64,000 bases of DNA from Paratrimastix pyriformis (GCA_027972325.1 JAPMOS010000080.1:1-64000); one strand, 5' to 3'; positions 41,057 to 64,000 are shown, numbered from the stretch's first letter. Numbers and translations: made by a program. Notes: a model not told the origin generated them from the sequence alone.

Positions 41057-41901
41057 CTGCGGATGATGATGATGATGAGGGGTCAGCGCCACCACCACCA
41101 CCACCAGCGGGCGGGCGGGCGGGCGGATGGGCGGGCGGGCGGGTGGGGGAGGCCGGGAGGACCACCACCAGCATCGGGCATCGTCACCGCCGCCGGCATC
41201 ATCCCATCCGGCAGCAGCAGCATCGAATGGTGGTGGCCGATGAGCATCGCGGTCGCGTCGCGGGGGAGAGGGCGGCGAGGAAGGGAGACGATCCAGGAAG
41301 ACAACAGGAAGACCAGAAAGAATGCCCGTGAGTGAATGTCTCAGTCAGATCAGGCAAACGATGTGTGAGGGAAAAGAAGGAAGACGACAATTCTCTCGAG
41401 AGCATGGACAGGGAAATCTGGAAAGAGTCTCACCTGGCATCTCTGGCGGCAAAGAAGGAAGAGCCAGGGAGGGAACCACAAAGGGCGAGTCATCATCAGC
41501 CAGCCATCACCATCACCATCATCCAGCCATCCAATCCCATCATCCAATCACATCAGCCTGTTGTTTTATCCAGCTCCCATAATTAGTTCCAGCAACCCAT
41601 ACTTTTTTTCCAGTCTCACATAATTTTCCCGCATCCCATACTTTGTCCAGCATCCCAAGAATGGGGAGGGGGGGGAGGGGCTGGAGCACCGGAGGCAGAA
41701 GGAAAGGCGGAAGGTCAACGGGGGGGGGGGGGGGGGGGGGGGGCATGGGGCTCACCTGCTGGCTGGTGGCTGATGCCTCTGCTGCCCTCGATGCTGCCCC
41801 TGCCCCTGCTGCCGCCCCTGCCGTGCCCTCCATCATTCGCCCTGGGTGCTCCTTGGCTGGCTGCCCTCCGGGCGGCTCCATGGAGGCGGGCAGCCACAGA
41901 C

Positions 41902-41984
41902 CATGGTGACCTTCCGGTTGGTGGCCAGCCAGCCGGCCAGCGCCACGGCACAGCGATCGGTCAGGCCCGCCGATTGAGGTTGAG
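41902..41984 (-). CDS. first LRR-like exon (U3, 83 nt)
   Basis: Open frame PQSAGLTDRCAVALAGWLAT then NRKVTM before the GTCTGTGG donor. Same length as U4. Confidence 0.5.
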
Positions 41985-42254
41985 CTGCGGATGGAGACCA
42001 GAGCACAGAGCCGTGCGATGGGGTGGTGGCGATGGGCATGGGAGGGGGGGGGGGGGGGGGGGGGGGGAGGGCACAGGAGGCGGGCGTGAGGCGGCGGGGA
42101 GGATGCGAGCGAGGGCAGGCGCGAAACAGACGTGGGAGTCTGTGCATCCGCGGGCCTCAGCGAGACGGCGGCCACCTGAGCCGGGCGCAGCGGCCACCAA
42201 CGCCCACCACAGATGCGGAGGCCGCGGAGGAGAGGGGAGAAAGAGAGTGTGTTT

Positions 42255-42425
42255 GTGTGGGAGGGAGGGAGGGAGGGAGGGAGGGAGGGAGGGAGGAGGA
42301 GGGAGGAGGGAGGGAGGGAGGAGGGAGGAGGGAGGAGGGAGGAGGGAGGGGAGGAGGGAGGGAGGGAGGGAGGGAGGGAGGAGGGAGGGAGGGAGGGAGG
42401 GAGGGAGGGAGGGAGGGGAGGGGGG
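42255..42425. repeat. (GGGA)n/(GGAGGGA)n purine tract (U3)
   Basis: About 170 bp of pure purine on this strand. The U4 counterpart is the pyrimidine tract at 49410-49505. Confidence 0.95.
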
Positions 42426-42543
42426 CTGAGCGATGAGCGGGGAAGGAGGCACAGGCGGGGGGCGACGGGCGGCGGTAGGCGTCCACGGCTGCCAGCTGGG
42501 TCTGGGCAGAGCGATGGAGGGATGGGGGGCATGCCATCCCGAC

Positions 42544-42759
42544 CTGAGGATCCGCTTCCGCTTCCGCTTCCGCTGCCGCCTTGCGGAGGGCCTCCACTTC
42601 TGCAGCGGCCTTCCGGCGGGCCTCCTCCTCAGCCGCTTTGCGGCGAGCCTCCTCTTCGGCCTTGCGGCAGGCCTCCTGCTCCTCGGCTGCTTTGCGTAAT
42701 GCCTCCTCGGCTGCTTTGCGGCGGGCCTCATCCAATGGTGCCACGGTCGCAGCCAGGGC
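42544..42759 (-). CDS. Ala/Glu/Arg coiled-coil exon (U3, 72 codons)
   Basis: ALAATVAPLDEARRKAAEEA through EAEAEADPQ, open, same length as U4. Acceptor GGGGCAG, donor GTCGGGATG. Confidence 0.8.
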
Positions 42760-42896
42760 CTGCCCCACCGCCCACCATCCCACCCCGAGCCGATACCATC
42801 CCACCCATGGGGTCCATGCCAAGGAACGCAGGGGGAGGAGACTTGCCGGCGGCGGGGGGCCGCCTGGTACCGCTGAGGCGCTGCTTGGGGGCGGAC

Positions 42897-43223
42897 CTCG
42901 AGGCGGCCTGTCAGCCCGGCCGTGGCCTGCCGACTCTGGGCCAGCTCCTGCCGGGTCTGATCGAGAATCTCTTCCGTGCGTGCGGCCTGCTGTCGGGTCT
43001 GCTCGAGCAGCTGCTCGGTGCGTGCGGCCTGCTGGCGGGTCTGGGCCAGCTGGTCCTTGGTCAGGGCCAGCTCGTGCCTGGTCTGGGCGGCCTCGGCCTG
43101 GGCGCGGGTCAGGGCGCCCAGCAGCAGATCCACGTGGGCCCCCAGGTGCGCCTGCCCGTGGGCCGCCCGCTCGGGCGGGGCCACCAGCTCCTCGCAGCCC
43201 ACCCCAGCGTACGGGCACGCTTG
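42897..43223 (-). CDS. ZnF and heptad coiled-coil exon (U3, 109 codons)
   Basis: QACPYAGVGCEELVAPPERA, AHGQAHLGAHVDLLLGAL, then LAQTRQQAARTEQLLEQTRQ heptads to TGRLE. In frame throughout. Acceptor GCGCGCAG, donor GTCCGCCC. Confidence 0.85.
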
Positions 43224-43299
43224 CTGCGCGCAGCCAGCAGGGCGGGTGGTCGTGGTTGTGAGGAGGGTTGGCCTGATCAAAACCGAAAATGGCAGGGCG

Positions 43300-43745
<446 letters not shown>

Positions 43746-43764
43746 CTCCCACGCGTCAGAATCA

Positions 43765-44463
43765 GTGGAGGAGTAGCTCAGTGGTTAGAGCGCAACCCTG
43801 CAGTGTCTTAGGGTCCGGGTTCAAAACCCCGCCGGCCCCGTACCATTTCTCCACATTCCGGAACGGCAGTAAAAACCATCCGACCCCTTCGGGGGACAGG
43901 ACACCGGAAGAGTCGGCTCTGGCTCGGTTAGTCGGCCTTGCAAGCCAGCAAGACAGCTCAAATATCGGGAAGTCCTCTCCGAGGATGGGCCGACGCGTCA
44001 GGAAACTGGCGGCGCGAGAGATGAGAACGCTGTCGGTCGGGTTCCCCCCCGGCTTCAGGTTTCACCTCAGGACCCTGTGTGAGGGTCCTGGGCTAACTTT
44101 CGCCACGCGAACCGACCCCTCCGCGGGCCCTCTCCTCCGTCTCGACCCTTCTGGTTCGGGATGCCCTCGCGCTCATGACCATGCGCAACGGCGCGGCGGC
44201 CGCGACGGGTCCCGCGCCCTGACACCGCGACGGCCACCCGGGGCCCTCGACCCGCCCCACATACCCCCCCCAACACCAACACCAACACCAACACCCATCA
44301 CCCCGGGCGGCCCCGCCACCAGGCGGGCCCCAGCCGGAGAAACCACCATACGGGTCATTTGGCCCGGCCCCCCCCCGGAGTGTAACGCATGGCGCGAAGG
44401 CGCGAGTAATCTGTCTTCTTGAACTTGTCGCCTGCGCCCTCGCAAATACACAGCATGTCTCTC
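43765..44463 (+). mobile_element. tRNA-headed SINE (U3)
   Basis: 699 bp. Starts GTGGAGGAGTAGCTCAGTGG and ends ACACAGCATGTCTCTC. The 3' half matches the LINE end, with STLLVRDALALMTMRN still readable. It sits in the TRAF/coiled-coil intron, in opposite transcriptional sense to the gene, between GAT arrays. The U4 copy occupies the mirror position with shared flank TTGGCGCCTCCCACGCG, so both descend from one insertion before the palindrome formed. Confidence 0.9.
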
Positions 44464-45175
<712 letters not shown>

Positions 45176-45395
45176 TGATGATCGGATGATTGGCTGATTG
45201 GATGATTGGATGATTGGACGATGCTTGAAACATAGGACGATGTGGAAAGGCTGAAGCAGGTGGATGATGATGATGGTGGTGGTGGTGGTTGCTGATGCTG
45301 ATGCTGATGATTGGATGCCGGTGATGATGATACTCGCAAGCGGGGGCACAGGGAGGGTGGCGTGGGCGGGATGGCTGAGGATGAGGATGACGGAC

Positions 45396-46109
45396 GGGCT
45401 TGTTGGGGCAGTCGCGGCGGCAGTGCTCCTCCATGTCGGCCAGGGGCACCCGCTGGCCGCACCCCTTGCCGCAGGCCCGCAGCCGGCGGGGGCACTCCTG
45501 TCGCAGGTGGCGCGCCCCCGTCTCCGACTGCATCAGCTCCCGGGCCGCCACCAGCTGGGTGCACTTGGGGCAGGCCACCCGCCGCCCGGGGCACCGCTCG
45601 GCCAGGTGGGCCGCCCGCTCGGCCCGCGCCACCGCCCGGCCGCACTGGGGGCACCGGGCCCGCTGGGCGGGGCACTCGCCCGCCAGGTGGGCCTCCAGGG
45701 TGCCCACAGTCACCACCGCCTCGCACGGCACCGCCGCCGGCTCGGGCTGGTCATTGAGCGCCCCCTCCACCGCCACCACCGCCAGCCCCTCATCGGCACC
45801 GGCACCATCGGCATCATCGTCATTGTCACCCAGGGCACCAGCGGCCCCTGCGGGTGCGGGTGCGGGTGGGGCCGATCCGGGTGCGGGCGCTGGTGGTGGA
45901 GGTGGTGCCGGGGCGGCGGCGGGCTCTTCCTCTCCATTGGGACACGAGCCGCCGCAGCAGCAGCAGCCGCAGGGAGCGGAAGTCGGGCCGTCGGCTGCTG
46001 GTGGCGGCTGCGGGGCAGCTGTGGCTGTGGCCTCCGCGGGGACGGGCGGGCGGATGCCGGCAGGGGCGGCTGGGCTGCCGCTGCTGCTGCCGATGGGACC
46101 CGGGATGTG

Positions 46110-46114
<5 letters not shown>
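45396..46114 (-). CDS. TRAF-type zinc-finger exon, 5'-cut (U3)
   Basis: Open minus frame identical in layout to 46506-47277 of U4: Pro/Ala-rich linker, DNDDDADGAGADEG acidic patch, three TRAF-type fingers, donor GTCCGTCA. It stops matching at 46114, within HPHHIPG-equivalent sequence, where the palindrome loop begins. Confidence 0.8.
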
Positions 46115-56192
<10,078 letters not shown>

Positions 56193-57018
56193 TGCCAGCG
56201 GCCCCATGGCGGCCCCCGTCCCTGCCTGCTGACCTGTCTGCCGCCCCGATCGGCGGCCCGGTAAGAACGGCCTCCTCCGCCCCCTCCCCCCCCCCCTCCC
56301 CTTCCATCGGCCCCCCAACCCAACCCCAACCCCAACCCAACCCAACCCAAACCCAACCCAACCCCAACCCCAACCCAACCCATGCAGCCCAACCCAGCAA
56401 CCCGGGGGATTTGTGGATCAAGCGGCGCCTCAGCAAGACGAAACATGCTGCCGATTCGCCTCAGGGCACGAGAGTCTCCAACCGTCCGACCCTCAGACTC
56501 GACAAGCGGAGGGGCGGGGGGGGGGGGGGGGGGGGGGGCTATCCCTGGTGCCCCGGCCTCCCCAATGCATGGCCTCCCCCAGCCAGGTCCACAGCATGGT
56601 GGCCTCCACCCAGCGGTCGCTGCTGGTGTTGCTGCTGCTGTGGCTCCGGTTTTGGTGTGCTGGTGGGGCGAGGGTGTGGCTGCTCTTGATTGGGACCCCA
56701 ACGAACAAGGACCCAGGGACGGAGGGAGGGATGGAGAGAGGGAGGGAGGCAGGGTGGCTGCTCTTGAATGGGACCCCAACGAACAAGGACCCAGGGAGGG
56801 AGGGAGGCAGGGAGTGGCTGCTCTTTATTGGGACCCATCGCCAACGACAGGGGCGACACCCAACGAACAAGCACGCAGGGAGGGAGGGAGGGACAGGGAG
56901 GGACAGGGACGAGGGAGGGAGGGAGGGGACGGAGGGGACGGAGGGACGCAGGGAGGGGGAGGGACGCAGGGAGGGGGAGGGACGCAGGGAGGGGAGGGAG
57001 GGGATGGAGGAGAGACGC
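56193..57018. other. intergenic region between convergent genes (U4)
   Basis: CCCAACCC repeats (56318-56400), the WIKRRLSKTK-like block (56418), a G run (56517-56539), GGGACCCCAACGAACAAGGA repeats (56690-56800), and (GGGAGGGAC) tracts to 57000, then the AT-rich patch. No gene is supported. Confidence 0.5.
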
Positions 57019-57230
57019 TCAGCAAAATTCAAAATTCGAATTCGAAAGGAAGCGAGCCGAGGGGGGAACGAGCCCACCCCATGAGGCTCGACATGCAACG
57101 TGGTCGATGGGGCCTGGGCTGCTGGTGGAGGCCATGAGGGCAGGGGCTGCTCGACATGCACATGGTCGATGGGGCTTGAACGACTGGGCCGGGGTCAGCG
57201 TGTCCACGCTGTTCCGCTTGGGCTGTGAGG
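57019..57230 (-). CDS. kinesin-like gene C-terminal exon (U4)
   Basis: After acceptor CCCTCACAG (minus) the frame PKRNSVDTLTPAQSFKPHRP continues to a stop near 57019, running into the AT-rich patch. The start matches U1 and U2; the rest differs. Confidence 0.4.
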
Positions 57231-57469
57231 GAAGGGCACATCTCATTCAGTCATCCTCATCCTCCTCATCATTCAGTCAGCATCATCCCCCAGTCATCGT
57301 CATCAGCAGCATCTTCATCATCATCATCATCATCAGCTTCACCACCAGCATTCTCCTGATCCTCGTCGGGGCGCCAGGTCGGGGGGGGGATGGGGAGGGG
57401 GAGGGGAGGCTGATTGTGTGGAGCAGGCCAAAGCCAGGGGAGGATCGTGTGCATCGATCCCCGGGGGTG

Positions 57470-57690
57470 GGGGGTCTGGCAGGCAGTCGGACGGACGGAC
57501 CAGCCCCTTTGCTCCACACAGACACACAGACACATAAACAGACACACAGACACACAGACACATAAACAGACACACACACACACACGGGGGGGCTGGGTCT
57601 GGCAGGCAGTCGGACGGACACACAGACACACACACACACACACACACACAGACACACACACAGACACACGGGGGGTCGGACGGACGGACC
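57470..57690. repeat. (ACACAG)n / CTGCCAGACC minisatellite (U4)
   Basis: Inverted relative of 24077-24300, with longer ACACAC tracts. Confidence 0.9.
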
Positions 57691-57826
57691 AGCTCCTGGA
57701 TGAGGGACAGCTCCGTGTCGATCTCCTTGAGTGTCTCCCGGGCCACTTGGAGCTCAGCCATCAGCATCATCATCATCATCTCCTTCCAGCTCCTTGAGTG
57801 TCTCCCGGGCCACTTGGAGCTCGGCC
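57690..57826 (-). CDS. kinesin-like stalk coiled-coil exons (U4)
   Basis: Minus frame [20 protein letters not shown] then QEL before the GTCCGTCC donor, and upstream [17 protein letters not shown]. Same pair as in U2. Confidence 0.5.
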
Positions 57827-58331
57827 TCCACCGATGCCCGCTGGGTGGGGTGGGGGGCAGAGCGAGAACATCATCAGCATGAACATCATCCAACACCATG
57901 ATCCAATCATCAGCATGAACATCATCATCAGCATGAACATCATCCACATGAGGCGGGCGAGCGTGGGGGGGGAGGAGGGAGGGAGGGAGGGAGGGAGGGA
58001 AGGGGATGGGGATGAGTTTGGGTGTTTCATGGTGGTGGGTTCGGGGAAATGGAATGGAGGAGAGGAGGGGGGAGGGGGGGGGGGGGGGAGGGACGGACCG
58101 CTGGGCGAACAACTAACGGTCTGTGGCGCTCTGGTGATGGGGGTGGAGGGGCTGCTGGATGAAGAGGAGAAGAGAAGGAGAAGCCAATGGGGGAGGGGAT
58201 GAAGACGGGCGCGTGTCAATGGTCACCACGGACAATCCGAACCGCCCCGTCCCACAGCCGACACCACGCTCATCCCGGGGTGGGGGTGGGTGTGGTAGGT
58301 GGGCGGGTGGTGGATGGTGGGGAGTGCGGAC

Positions 58332-58402
58332 CTCCTCGTACTTGAAGCCGTGCGGGGAGCAGGCCAGGATGAGGGTCTCTTGGTGCTGCCGCCCAGCGAT
58401 TC
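58332..58402 (-). pseudogene. kinesin motor exon (U4, 71 nt)
   Basis: Same acceptor and donor as U1 but one G is missing in AAGAGGACC, giving 71 nt. Begins ESLGGSTKR and then loses frame. Confidence 0.65.
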
Positions 58403-58499
58403 CTGTGCCCCCCAAGCGACACACACAAAACACACGAAACGAGACGGCATGGTAAAAAATGACGGGGATGGATCGAGCGAAGGGGAAGCCCGCGGCGGC

Positions 58500-59045
<546 letters not shown>

Positions 59046-59049
59046 CATC

Positions 59050-60350
59050 ATCCATCATCCATGCCACAAGACACGCAAGGGGACATCGGACACACAAGAT
59101 GCCACAAGACACACACACAGACGCACAAGACGACGGCACACATTGACGGACGGTCGAGGCAGGCCGCGCAGAGGACGCTGAGCACCCCGAATGGGCACTC
59201 CGCCCACGGCTCGGAAGGAAGTCGACCCGGTTTCGCTCTGGGCTGGGTGATGTGGGACGGATGGATGGGAAAAGAGGATGTCGGGTGGGATGATGATGAT
59301 GGCCACGATGACGGTGGGAGGGTGTGAGTGGGAGCCGAATGAACGAGAAATACCCAACAAACGGTGCCGACCTTGAAGAAGGCCCCCCAAGCCCATCAGG
59401 TCGTCCAAAGGGCGGCGGGGCCAGCTCGGGGTGGGGTCCGTCCGGTGCCGTCTGTGGGGTCGTGGATGTAATGAGCAGACCGTCGAAAGAAGCGTGCTGT
59501 GGTGGGCACCGTCATCGCGACGCGCTTGATTTTGTAGCACACGAGGCACATCGGCGATGCCGCTGGGCGCGGCTTCTTCATGGCGGGACCAGATAACACG
59601 CGCGGAACGATGTTGTGAGCCTCGCCACCATTGGGCAACAATTCTCCACGAACAGTGCGGAACTTCAAGGTTCAGACACCTCCTGATCCTCCTCCATCAT
59701 TCAATAATCGAATAATCGATCAAGAAACTGTTCGCGAGTGGAAATATTGCCGGTACGCCCCCGCAGGTGAGTGCAACTGTGTCTCTCAGGGCATGTCAAT
59801 TAGTTTGGGCCATTTTCCGCTTCCGCGGGTCGCTTTGCGACCTAGTATCCTTGGCCACAATCTCGGAGACCTTGTTCTCATTCCGGTTTGCGTTCTGCTT
59901 TTCTTGATCTTGTCAGCATTTCAATGACTTTTTTTTGCTCCTCCCAGAGGACGATTCCAGTGCAAATCCCCTGTTGTTTCTTTCAAAACACCCAGGACTC
60001 AAAGGGGAGACTTCGAGGTCTGTTTGTGCGCTCGTTTTCGATTGCGGATCTCTGCCCGCCATTGTCGGCGCTCCTTCCTGGGCGTGCTACTCGAGGCTGA
60101 GCGGATCACTTGCTCGCCATTGTCGGCGTTCCCTCCGGGAGCTTCACCCGCCCCGGGCGGGGAAGCGGCGCAAGACGATGGCCAGCAAAAGCGCTCAAAC
60201 CGCCCCACCGTGTGCACGTGTCCACCGACCCGCCGTGCACATATCCACCGATCCCATGGACCCGCCCCCGGCCGAGGAGGTCCCCATGCCCCCCATTCCC
60301 CCCATTTCCGCCCCCTTCCATCCACGAACTCACACAGACTGACACACCCA
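59050..60350 (+). other. U4 copy of block E, near-identical to U3
   Basis: Same content as 35300-36600 inverted. Donor CCGCAGGTGAGTGC at 59767, acceptor CTCCCAG at 59947. TVRNFKVQTPPDPPPSFNNR then IIDQETVREWKYCRYAPAG is open on plus. A few short indels are the only differences seen from U3. Confidence 0.6.
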
Positions 60351-60429
60351 TTCATTACATCCCCGACAGAGACTGGACACACACCCACACATCCCATACC
60401 CGACACATCCCTGACACACGACACAGACC

Positions 60430-60830
60430 CGACCTGGGGGTAGAGCCACATGGGGGGAAGGTAGCGCCATGAGGCGATAGCCACCTGCGGGTAGAGGCCC
60501 GAGGGGTATAGCCACCCGATGGGGAGAGCCACCCGATGGGGATAGCCAGCTGCGGGTATAGGCCCGATGGGGAGAGCCACCCGATGGGGATAGCCACTCA
60601 ATGGGGATAGCCACCCGATGGGGATAGCCACCCGATGGGGAGAGCCACCCGATGGGGATAGCCACCTTGCCACCTGAGGGGGTATCGCCACTTGGGAGGG
60701 GGTCAAGCCACCCACCCCTGACGATGGCATCCCCTCGGACGTTCTTCCTGCGTGGTGTTGTTGGTGGTGTGGCTGGATGGTGACGATGCCCTCCTCACCT
60801 CTTCCTGTCTGGTCTGGGTGATGGGTTGGT
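60430..60830. repeat. GATGGGGATAGCCACCC minisatellite and flanks (U4)
   Basis: About ten units of 17-22 bp (60500-60690). One TCACCTCTTCCTGTCTGGTC unit follows at 60795. Confidence 0.9.
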
Positions 60831-60839
60831 GTTTGGGGG

Positions 60840-61700
60840 GCAGGTGCGTGACGATGACCAGTGGACGGCTGGGGTCTTTGTGTGTGGGGCCCGAGGTGAG
60901 GTGGTCATCACCGAGACGATCGACGGGTCCGTCCCCCGGGGGATGAGCCTCCCGTGTTGGGGCCCCAATCGCAATCGGTGTGTGTGTGTGTGTGGGGGTG
61001 GGGCTCCTATTGACTGACATCACGGGCCCCGATTTCTCCCACCCATCGCCCAGCTGGGCGATCGGATGGCGGACCAGCCCACACGCCGGCGCGCCCCTTT
61101 CCCCATTCGCTCACTTCACCCCCCACGCTGGCCCCTCTTCCCCTCACCCCCTCACCCCCTCACCCCATCCCCACCTGCACCCACACCCACCAGCCCACCA
61201 CCAGCCCACAGACAGCGGGAGCTGCTGCCGGACGGGGTCGGTGTGTCCGCCCGGACGCACAGCTCGCTCGCCCAGCCCGCCAGGCCTCCTTGGGGCCGAT
61301 CAAGTCCCCGTCGGCCGAGCTGACCGGCCGCCAGCTGGCCCCGAGGTGGTCGTGCAGGGGCTGCCCTGCCGCCGGGCCAGCGGGAGGAGGTCGCGCTCTT
61401 CGGGGGTCCCGTCATCATCATCATCATCTGGGCCATCGTCTGGAGGGCCAGCGGGAGGAGGTCGCGCTCTTCGGGGGTCCAGTCATCATCATCATCATCA
61501 CACACGACACATACACGACTGCCCTGCCGCCGGGCGGCTCGTGCCCCAGCTGGACGAGGTCGCGCTCTTCGGGGAGACCATGGTCCGCATGGGGGCTGGC
61601 TGCCTGTGTCTGTGCCGCTGGGTCCTGGCTGTATCTGATGATGATGGGGGGGGATAGCCACACGACCCATACACGACACATACGACATACAGACTCTCCC
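60840..61700 (+). CDS. candidate exons VRDDDQWTAG and EVALFG block (U4)
   Basis: VRDDDQWTAGVFVCGARGEV then VITETIDGSVPRG at about 60845-60960. SLGPIKSPSAELTGRQLAPR at about 61285. EVALFG-type repeats at about 61385-61475 and LDEVALFGETMV at about 61550. Frames are interrupted by single-base differences. Unknown function. Confidence 0.3.
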
Positions 61701-61987
61701 CGGTGGTATCGGAAGCCCGAGGCCTTCCGCGCGTACCATCATCAGCATCATTGTTGCCTACTGCCAGCTGGGGCTGCCCTGCCCTCCCCCCCCGTCCCCT
61801 TCTCGTGTGGTGTGTCACGTCATGACACATTCCCTGACACACACCCATGACTCTCTGGCTTTTGTTTTCCCGTTACTTCTTTCCCTCTTTACTCCACACA
61901 CCCATGACGCATCGGACACACACGACCGAACCACCACCCGGCCCTCCCCGATCCACGTCCCCACCCACCCCCCACCCCCCACCTCAC

Positions 61988-62090
61988 CTCCGGGCTGGTG
62001 CAGACCCACCGAGCGGATGAACACTTTGGCCACACTGCTCACTGCTGGCCCGGCTCGGGCTGCCCTCGGCCCCACGCGCTCTGCGTCTCC
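61988..62090 (-). CDS. unknown gene 'Q', SSVAKVFIRSVGLHQP exon (U4)
   Basis: Same peptide as U1, ending VGLHQPG at GTGAGG. 2 nt shorter than U1/U2 at the donor, where GGGG has become GG. Confidence 0.45.
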
Positions 62091-62820
62091 CTGGTGGGCA
62101 CTGCTTCTTGCACCCTTGCCGGGATCTTCACGGACGTGCTCGCCGTCTCTCTGGTGGGCACTCCGTGGCACCCGAGGCGCGGTCGAGGTTCCCCACATGT
62201 CTCTGCATCCCCAGCCCTGCCGTTCTCTTCACGGACCTGTCTCCCTGGCCGGCATGGACATGTCTCCCTGGCCGGCATGGACATGTCTCCCTGGTCGGCA
62301 TGGACATGTCTCCCTGGTCGGCATGGACATGTCTCTGGTCGGCATCTCCATCGCCCCCCCCCCCGCCGATGTGTGCCTGTGTGCCTGTGTGCCCCTCCCT
62401 CCCTGGCCGGCATCCGCCCTGACTCGCCCTGCCCGGGTTTGTGTCTGTCTGTCTCATCTCCCCTCAGCCCCCCTGTCCCCACAGAGACACATCGGACGTC
62501 GGCATGGCTGATATTCCCCCTGCCGATGGCCCCACCCCACACAGAGACACCTCGGACGTCGGCATGGCTGATATTCCCCCGGCCGATGGCCCCGCCCCAC
62601 ACAGAGACACATCGGACGTCGGCATCATCGCGCAGCCCTCCCTTGGCCAGATTCCCGCTCGTGGTCTGCATCACCCCTCGCTGATCTTCCCCCTGGCGAT
62701 CTTCTCCATCTGTCCATGTTCCCCACGTCCCTTTCCCCAGATGTCGATCTTCTCCATCTGTCCATGTCCCCCACGTCCCTTTTCCCCTTCTCCATCTGTC
62801 CATGTTCCCCACGTCCCTTT
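62090..62820. repeat. CTGGCCGGCATGGACATGTC, CACATCGGACGTCGGCATGG and CCACGTCCCTTT minisatellites (U4)
   Basis: Several short arrays: five units of a 24-bp repeat at 62235-62345, three ~65-bp units at 62485-62640, and a ~40-bp unit repeat at 62700-62825. Confidence 0.9.
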
Positions 62821-62824
62821 CCCC

Positions 62825-63310
62825 CAGACGTCGATATTCCCCCCAGATGTCGATATTCCCCCCAGATGTCGATATTCCCCCCAGATGTCGATATCCCCCC
62901 CAGATGTCGATGTTCCCCCCAGATGTCGATGTTCCCCCCAGATGTCGATGTTCCCCCCAGATGTCGATATTCCCCCCCCAGATGTCGATATCCCCCAGAT
63001 GTTCCCCCAGATGTCGATGTTCCCCCCAGATGTCGATATCCCCCAGATGTCGATATTCCCCCAGATGTCGATATTCCCCAGATGTCGATATTCCCCCAGA
63101 TGTCGATATTCCCCAGATGTCGATATTCCCCAGATGTCGATCTTCCCCCAGATGTCGATATTCCCCAGATGTCGATATCCCCCAGATGTCGATATTCCCC
63201 CAGATGTCGATATTCCCCAGATGTCGATATTCCCCAGATGTCGATATTCCCCAGATGTCGATATTCCCCCCAGATGTCGATATTCCCCCCAGATGTCGAT
63301 ATTCCCCCCC
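62825..63310. repeat. 19-bp minisatellite, AGATGTCGATATTCCCCCC (U4)
   Basis: About 28 tandem units, inverted relative of the U2 array. Confidence 0.97.
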
Positions 63311-63377
63311 GTTCTTTTCCCACCTCTGTCTCCACGTCGCCATCCCGTTCACATCGCCTCCCCTCCCTGCTCCTCCC

Positions 63378-63590
63378 CCTCGTCCCCCTCGTCCCCTCGT
63401 CCCCTCGTCCCCTCGTCCCCTCGTCCCCTCGTCCCCTCGTCCCCCTCGTCCCCTCGTCCCCCTCGTCCCCTCGTCCCCTCGTCCCCTCGTCCCCTCGTCC
63501 CCCTCGTCCCCCTCGTCCCCCTCGTCCCCCTCGTCCCCCCTCGTCCCCTCGTCCCCTCGTCCCCTCGTCCCCCTCGTCCCCCTCCCCCTG
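63378..63590. repeat. (CGTCCCCT)n array (U4)
   Basis: 8- and 9-bp units, about 25 copies. Absent from U1 and U2 at the same place. Confidence 0.95.
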
Positions 63591-63639
63591 CTCCTCTTCC
63601 TCCTACTCCTCCGCCCCAACCAGCATCCCTCATCCACTG

Positions 63640-63910
63640 CGGGTGGGACAGCCGGCTGTGGGGCCTGGCCACGGCTGCCTCGGACTTCGTACGACTTGGC
63701 GATCGTCCTGACCGACGAGGCGCCCCTGCCCTGCTCCGAGCCGGCCCGCCCGGCCGAGCGGCGAGGGGGCAAGTCGGCCGCCGCGCACTGGGCCCACCAT
63801 CGACCCCACCCACACCCCAGCGACCTCACCCTCCCGATTGACCCCCTGGAAGCATTTCCCTCTCTTGTCTTCGTCCTTCACCATCCGTCTCAACTGGTCG
63901 AAGCTCAGCT
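63640..63910 (-). CDS. unknown gene 'Q', conserved block and LRRMVKDE exon (U4)
   Basis: GC block as in U1 (63640-63830), with RTIAKSYEVRGS readable on minus. Then DQLRRMVKDEDKRGKCFQGV and NREG at 63835-63905. The window ends inside the following intron. Confidence 0.45.
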
Positions 63911-64000
63911 GGTGTCGTCCCTCCCTTTGTCAGGCGGTGGTGGGGAAAGGGATCGTCGCGGAATGTGGAAACAAACGGACTGGAGAGAGGCGCATGTTGC

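Overview
The window is GC-rich nuclear DNA of a eukaryote, most likely a free-living protist. It has spliceosomal introns, kinesin, RING and TRAF-type zinc-finger proteins, ribonuclease-inhibitor-type leucine-rich repeats (LRRs), a LINE and a tRNA-headed SINE, and no bacterial operon features. The clade cannot be fixed from the sequence. A metamonad such as a Paratrimastix relative is only a guess. Much of the length is microsatellite ((GAT)n/(ATC)n), minisatellite and G/C homopolymer, so most long open frames are repeat artefacts (poly-Ser, poly-His, poly-Ile, poly-Asp).

One gene block of about 12-18 kb is present four times in alternating orientation. U1 runs about 3744-15545 (+). U2 runs about 33640-16005 (-). 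U3 runs about 46114-33641 (-). U4 runs from 46110 to the window end (+). Read in unit direction, each block holds: (i) a many-exon gene for a RING / TRAF zinc-finger / coiled-coil / LRR protein; (ii) a convergent kinesin-like gene, seen as one motor exon, stalk exons and a tail exon; (iii) a poorly resolved block with repeated EVALFG motifs; (iv) an opposite-strand gene of unknown function (QLRRMVKDEDKRGxCFQG and SSVAKVFIRSVGLHQP exons) that starts head-to-head with the RING gene. U2 and U4 carry the whole RING-LRR gene. U3 lacks the RING exons, and U1 has only the LRR end.

The U4 RING-LRR gene is the best-preserved copy. Its first five exons (46110-49297) join in frame through typical AG acceptors and an unusual GTCNG donor. 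LRR exons of exactly 84 nt, one repeat each, follow in cassettes of about 1.1-2.1 kb, and a terminal exon ends with a stop at 56192. LRR exon number differs between units (2, 4, 2, 4), and so does coiled-coil length.

U1/U2 and U3/U4 are two large palindromes. Their central loops are the same short piece, from just upstream of the RING exon into the TRAF exon, with matching breakpoints. A third junction (U2/U3) lies at the same upstream point. The arms differ by indels, SINE content and LRR number, so they are not simple read fold-backs. The U4 junction creates an in-frame ATG for the RING gene.

Mobile elements are a 5'-truncated LINE (674-3743) with reverse transcriptase, RNase H, a CCHC knuckle and an R2-type restriction-like endonuclease; three SINE copies whose 3' halves come from that LINE; very short LINE-tail insertions; and an unclassified 1.3-kb insertion at 21028-22336.
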